Assembly: GCA_034401795.1 (NCBI GenBank)
Contig: CM067366.1
Coordinates: 80,569,220-80,633,219 of the forward strand
DNA length: 64,000 nucleotides
Direction: 5' to 3'
Origin: Chaetoderma sp. LZ-2023a
Lineage: Eukaryota > Mollusca > Caudofoveata > Chaetodermatida > Chaetodermatidae
The notes beneath the pieces were generated by a model. That model did no database searches. It saw only the letters and a list, made by a program, of their open reading frames with translations, and had not been told where the DNA came from. Positions 58,877 through 64,000 of the stretch are shown piece by piece; within the stretch, counting starts at the first letter, position 1, and every line of letters starts with the position of its first letter. A program made the translations under genes and the position numbers.

Positions 58877-61227
58877 CAGGCTTGTGTACAAGTGCAAATG
58901 CATTTGCATTTGCAATTTGAATGCATTTGCACTTGCATTTGCATTTAGATGCAATTATGAAATTTATGACTCATTTGCATTTGCACTTGCATTTGAATCT
59001 CATGTATTTGTATTTGCATTTGCATTTGTATGAAAGGGGTTGCATTTACATTTGAGTTTTCAAATGCATTGGATTTTTTCAAAAGCACTACTTTTCTCAT
59101 TTTGTATTTCTTTCAAAATTGATTAGAACGTGCTGCTGTTGTAAATAGCAGCCACAGCACCCAGTCAAATTAATTTAAAAAAAATTCAACTAAATTATTT
59201 GTTAAATCATAAAAAATGCCATATCTGTTGCTAGCAATTAGAAATTTCATTCTCTGTGATTTATTAACCCCATTTCACTATGAAATTCTTAGCATGTAGC
59301 TCTCATCCATCAATATACCTAAATATGCAAAATCATGTAGATTTTGAGATTAGTTTTATTAGATTAGCAAGCCACAATTTTGTATTTAATTTGTTTCTTA
59401 GATAAGCTACAACAATGGATCTCTAGTGCATAATAAATATGATCACCTTAGAAACAGTAAGGAATGGGTGCCTCCATTCTCTTATACCAATGTGTTGACC
59501 CTTTAAGACATACATACAAGACCAGTGAAATAATTGGTTCAGTGATTGTCTTCTCTTGGCCTGCAAATGGACATTTGTAAAGACCACGACAAAGGTGGGT
59601 TTTTGGCTGGTTTGGGCACCAAAAGGTTAATGAAACAATCAGACTAAAAGCTTTTGCTGCTTTGGTCAATACGTTGATTTTCAGGAAAATTAATAATATT
59701 CATATGATTATCTGTGTTAAAGAATCGCAGTCTTTTAGCCCCAAAACATAGGTGGTCACTCACGCACTTTTGACTACAGTACAATCTACTCAAACTGTAC
59801 TCTCTATATTCTTTGTCAAGATCATTTCAAAGTAATTAGCATGAGCTTAGTAATATATCTCTGGTTGCCCAATCTCTGAATAGGGTAGTCTGTTGTTAAC
59901 TCCATTCATTGGGAAATCTCTTAATCCATTAGTTGCCAAGATTGGCTTTTTGAATGTCCATTTGCATTATAAGAGAATAAAATTTTTGACAATTTATGAC
60001 TGAAATGACTGGTGTGGTAATCGAGTCAGTCATTCCAGTGGTATAATTTTAAAGATTATCTTCTTGGAATGCGAATAGACATTTACCAAGATCAATAAAT
60101 AATAGATGTTGATAATTCTGTTGACATGGGTTAGTTTACTGTTCTCCCATTGTGATTCGAAGCGCGTGTCATTCAGTCTGACTATAAGCATATACTCAGC
60201 CACGTGTAACTAAGATGATCTCAGACAAAGTTAACATTTAAACATTTTAATCTAGAAGTGCCAGAATCTTAGTTCAGGTCTTGAATGAGCTGATGAACAT
60301 TTTAAAACAAATTTGACTGGAAACTTTGACCCACAGCTGCCAGTCAAATTATCTTCAAAATATTCAACAAAATATTTGTTAAATTCATACAAAAATTACA
60401 TACGCTGATAACTATTTTGAATGTATTTTGACTGAAAACCTGTTGCTGCCATAAGCGCAGTAGCAACTATCAATAAAATTTCTTTCCAAATATTGAACAT
60501 AATATTTGATAATTATTTTGAAAGTAATTTGACTGACACATGTTGCTTCCATATGATGCAATGGCTATTAATGAAATTACCCTTCAAAATAGTCAACATA
60601 ATATTTAGGAATCTGACAATTCAATGCTTTAATGGTTACCAATTTAACCCTTTAACACTCATATCAGCAAAAAACGGCTTCTGCAGTGATCTCGAGAAAT
60701 GTCCATTTGCAGAGCAGGGGAAGAATATTTTAAATTTACCACTGGAATGACTGGCTCGCAAAAAGGTCTTCTCTTGGTCTGCAAATAGACATTTTCTTTG
60801 GACAAAATCGAAACTTTTTTTGAACAAATTCGAGGGTTAAAGTGTTAATGGTGAAATGAGTATTATTTTTTCACAGTAAAGTTCCATGTGCAGATAAAGA
60901 GAAGACTATTTTTGAAAATTTTACACTGGAATGTCTGGTTCAATAAGCGAGACCGTCATTCCAGTGGTAAAATTTCAAAAATAGTCTTCTCTTGGTCTGC
61001 AAAGTTTTACAAAAAATAGTCACTACCAGCAAGATATATAGATGGCAGATACATGCTCATAATTTTCATATCGTTTGCATTGGAACTTGCATTTGAGTAA
61101 GTTGCAAACATTGGCATTTGCACTTAAATGCAATTGCACTAGGCTGCAGTTGCACTTGCATTTGAATCATTTACAAATATTTACATTTGTATTTAAATGC
61201 AATACCCTGCACTTGGACCCAAGCCTG
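58877..61227. mobile_element. hAT-like element, second copy (2,351 bp)
   Basis: The same CAGGCTTG ends, hexamer arrays and nested family A and B hairpins as 41,516-43,859. Only 7 bp longer. Confidence 0.75.
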
Positions 61228-62488
61228 ATTTCTGATATCACATCCACTAATGTGCAATCGCAACACTCGAGTTTGGCTTCACATGCCTTAGGCATGGCAT
61301 TAAATAAAAGTTTTAAACGATAAAGATTCTCTCGACACCTCAGGTTTTTGCTACTCCTAATGCGGTTGCTGCAGTTGTTTCTACCGCTGCTGCTGTGCAC
61401 ATTAGCTCTAGCACCTTTAGCCATTACAATTTTTACTAGACCTGCTGTTGACTACGTAAGTTGAACACATTTATCCAGGCAATATATTGCCACATATGCA
61501 CAGATATTCCGGTATTGTCTGTTTTATATCTACTAACAGATAGAATGGGGTTCGGATGTAGCATTATTATATGCTTCTTGGAGAGCTTAGTTATTCTGAG
61601 AATACATTTGACTCACCAATATATTAACCCTTTCATGCCTTAATATATTTACAAAATGTTCTGCATGGACTAAATTAAAAAAAAACAAAACCCATAAAGT
61701 TGACATTTTTCTCGAAATCATTAAAAACATTTTGTTGAAATAAATGAAAACATGTCTTTGCTCACTCAAGACTGTAATGGCCCAGCCCATCCAATACTTT
61801 ACCAATGGTATATCTGACAATGCTATATGATTATAAATTAAATATCCATATGCCCTGTGATGAGGTATTTACGATATTACTGCATCTGGATGGGTGGGCA
61901 AGCTGCAAATCTAAAATAAGTTCAACGCATATACTGGTACCATATTTCACCACATAAATACACCTGCATAACAAAAGACAGCTAGCAGCTCCCGGGAAAA
62001 TCTTTTTATCATTGCCATTGATGATGTTTCATGCATTTATATATAAACGGCTGTGAAGATAATTTCAGTAACCGAGCATCATAATTTCAACTCGGAGCTA
62101 TCGAGCAAATCGTGTCATGAAAGATCTTCAAATATAGAAAAAGTGATGAATATCTTTGAGCTAGATGCTGTCAGAGTCCTTATGACATACCTCATGGTAG
62201 AATGTAACCATATAGTAGTGATGCATGTATACGAGGTTTTATTAACGACCTGTGATATAGGCACTTCTGACTATGTCCCGGAGTTATGATTTATCCAGTG
62301 AAGCAATATTGATTAATTTCAAACCATATGCAGGGGCTTTAATTACTGGACATCCATGGAGCCGACGGCAAGGATGTTGAGAATATTAAATAAGCCTTGA
62401 GGTCAAATTAATAGGCTACTGTCAGACTCTCCACTAATCAGCACAGCAGCCCATCTTTTCCTCCTATCTACTAATGCAGAGTCTAGCC
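61228..62488. other. Second copy of the 43.9-45.1 kb stretch
   Basis: Near identical. No gene. Confidence 0.5.
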
Positions 62489-62492
62489 AGTG

Positions 62493-62524
<32 letters not shown>

Positions 62525-62532
62525 TGAGTGAG

Positions 62533-62609
<77 letters not shown>

Positions 62610-62629
62610 GCGCGTGCGTGCGTGCGTGC
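62489..62629. repeat. (TGCG)n microsatellite, second copy
   Basis: Continuous GTGC/TGCG repeats with GTGA interruptions placed differently from copy 1. Confidence 0.95.
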
Positions 62630-63394
62630 CAAGAACTTAATTGACTTTGAGTGCGAAGAAGTAGGTGAAAGGAAAATATAGACAAGCCATAGTTAATCAT
62701 CATCGTATTCTTAATATATTCTCCATGACTTACACCATGAAGAAGCTGATAGAAGCGGGCTCTATGAGGATAGCGTAGCTGTCAATTGTGTATATGACAC
62801 ACCAATTAGCGAGTATCGGGATTTTTTAATAACAAAGCAGTACAGCCAAGAAGATTGCAATCTGCTATCATCATTAAGCCTATATGGCAGGAAAATTACC
62901 GATTTCATTAGCAATGGGAATGCATGCAATGAATCAACCTTCTCAACTGTTTGCAAGAGCGGGTATGGGAGTGCCTGATCAAGTGCCTGTAAGCGTCAAT
63001 ATGGCCGTGAGACTGATGATGATGACGATGATGATGATGATAATGCTGTTGCTTGCGAGTATTGTTATTACTGATGTGTAAGGTGCCAGCAATGCCCATT
63101 AACTCGTGGACCGCTACACCATTGACTATTTGTTTATGCCAGTAACCTAAAGTATATGTTTAGCTTATGTAATATTTTCTTCAATATAAATAATGCAGAT
63201 ATAAAAATGAATATCATCTTTGATATCACGCTTTGACTTGTTGATTGTGGGTGTACAGCTATCCGGAGCCTGCTGATACTTAGCTAGCGTGTGCGTGCGT
63301 GCCTGCGTGCGTGTGTGTGTGGTAAACCCAGATTCCTCCATTGATGATGTGGGTATGAGGGGCATTCTACACATTGCATGCCGTTACAAGTTAA

Positions 63395-63445
63395 TAAACA
63401 TTATACTAAATATTTTGAAACTAATTTGACTGGCAAGATATCGAA
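63395..63445. repeat. Family B hairpin, left arm only
   Basis: AACATTATACTAAATATTTT and GAAACTAATTTGACTGGC match the left arm. The right arm is absent. Confidence 0.55.
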
Positions 63446-63714
63446 GTCTTAGCCATCAACAACACCCAAGCGAGCATAAAATTAGTATCACAGATTTCCT
63501 CTTTATTGAAATTTTGCGATCTGGTGAGTTACCTCCCTTTGATAACCTTGACTATGGCGGTCTATATCGGTAATAATTAATCTAGCTTTAACAAGCTAAT
63601 TGGGAGCTAGGGGTAAGTTGGTAGTCTGATGGGTATAATCAGCTAGATGTCCCCAGGTATAAGGTATAGATATTGAAATGCAGAAACGTCTTCTGATTCA
63701 GAGCTCTATCTCAA

Positions 63715-64000
63715 TTCACCTTTCCAGAGTATCCATCTATGATCTAACGCCATATGACGTCATAATTAACACAGTAACGTGTATGCTGACGTCATGATCA
63801 TGACGTCATGAATGATTCCATATCGACTGTCTTTAATGCTTAATAGTCTGACACGTTGTATGAATTGTATGTATTTGCCATAGGTAGCAACAGCACCCAG
63901 TCAAATTAATTTCAAAATATTCAACAACTTACATGTATAGATTTCTGGAAATCGATAGTCAGGGAGTTCAAAGATCGATCGATCACAACATGGACGTCGT
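63715..64000. mobile_element. Family B long repeat with three CRE palindromes
   Basis: TGACGTCA occurs at 63,755-63,762, 63,787-63,794 and 63,801-63,808. Then follow GCAACAGCACCCAGTCAAAT, TTTCAAAATATTCAACAAC and GATCGATCGATCACAACATG. The window ends inside the element. Confidence 0.7.

Larger units (their letters stand above)
46501..63367 (+). repeat. Large direct duplication, copy 2 (16,867 bp)
   Basis: It starts at the first base after the gap with the sequence found at 29,298 and continues collinearly until the base matching 46,000. Beyond 63,367 the sequence is new. The offset between copies grows from 17,203 to 17,361 by 41.5 kb and then stays nearly constant (17,367 at the end). Confidence 0.95.

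Overview
This window is animal nuclear DNA from an AT-rich, transposon-packed draft assembly. It is most likely a marine invertebrate. A lophotrochozoan such as a mollusc or brachiopod would fit the repeat types, but the sequence alone does not fix the phylum. Evidence for a metazoan: a spliced gene for mitochondrial ribosomal protein uL30m (MRPL30) with GT-AG introns, DIRS, LINE, Tc1, hAT and Polinton-like elements, dense short hairpin transposons and long microsatellites. No bacterial operons, tRNA, rRNA or CRISPR were seen.

Layout. 0.4-9 kb is mostly small palindromic transposons. The commonest family (here family A) is about 240 bp, starts and ends with TTAA-CCC, and looks like piggyBac-type MITEs. 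A second hairpin family (B) is part of a longer repeat that often carries TGACGTCA sites. 9.4-11.3 kb holds a compact, GC-richer block of divergent and overlapping reading frames that looks virus- or Polinton-derived. 13,578-19,726 is a nearly complete but frameshifted DIRS tyrosine-recombinase retrotransposon, on the minus strand, inserted inside one copy of the family A MITE. 21,965-24,209 holds two internal/terminal exons of mrpl30 on the minus strand. 25.1-27.7 kb is an irregular tandem repeat split by a 1.6 kb non-autonomous hAT element with an 8-bp target duplication. 28-30.5 kb holds two LINE fragments.

From 29,298 to 46,000 and again from 46,501 to 63,367 the same about 16.7 kb sequence occurs twice, in the same orientation, separated by exactly 500 Ns. 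One copy ends and the other starts exactly at the gap edges, so this is best read as one locus (or its two alleles) left unmerged in the assembly. It contains a LINE reverse transcriptase fragment, an array of 17-bp quasi-palindromes, a possible GC-rich first exon, a decayed Polinton-type integrase gene interrupted by a Tc1 transposon (transposase intact in the first copy, broken by indels in the second), an upstream companion pseudogene of that integrase, and a 2.3 kb hAT-like element with hexamer-rich ends.

Apart from mrpl30, no host gene could be identified. The transposons are layered: MITEs sit inside hAT elements, DIRS sits inside a MITE, and Tc1 sits inside a Polinton-like gene, so an order of insertion can be read from the sequence.
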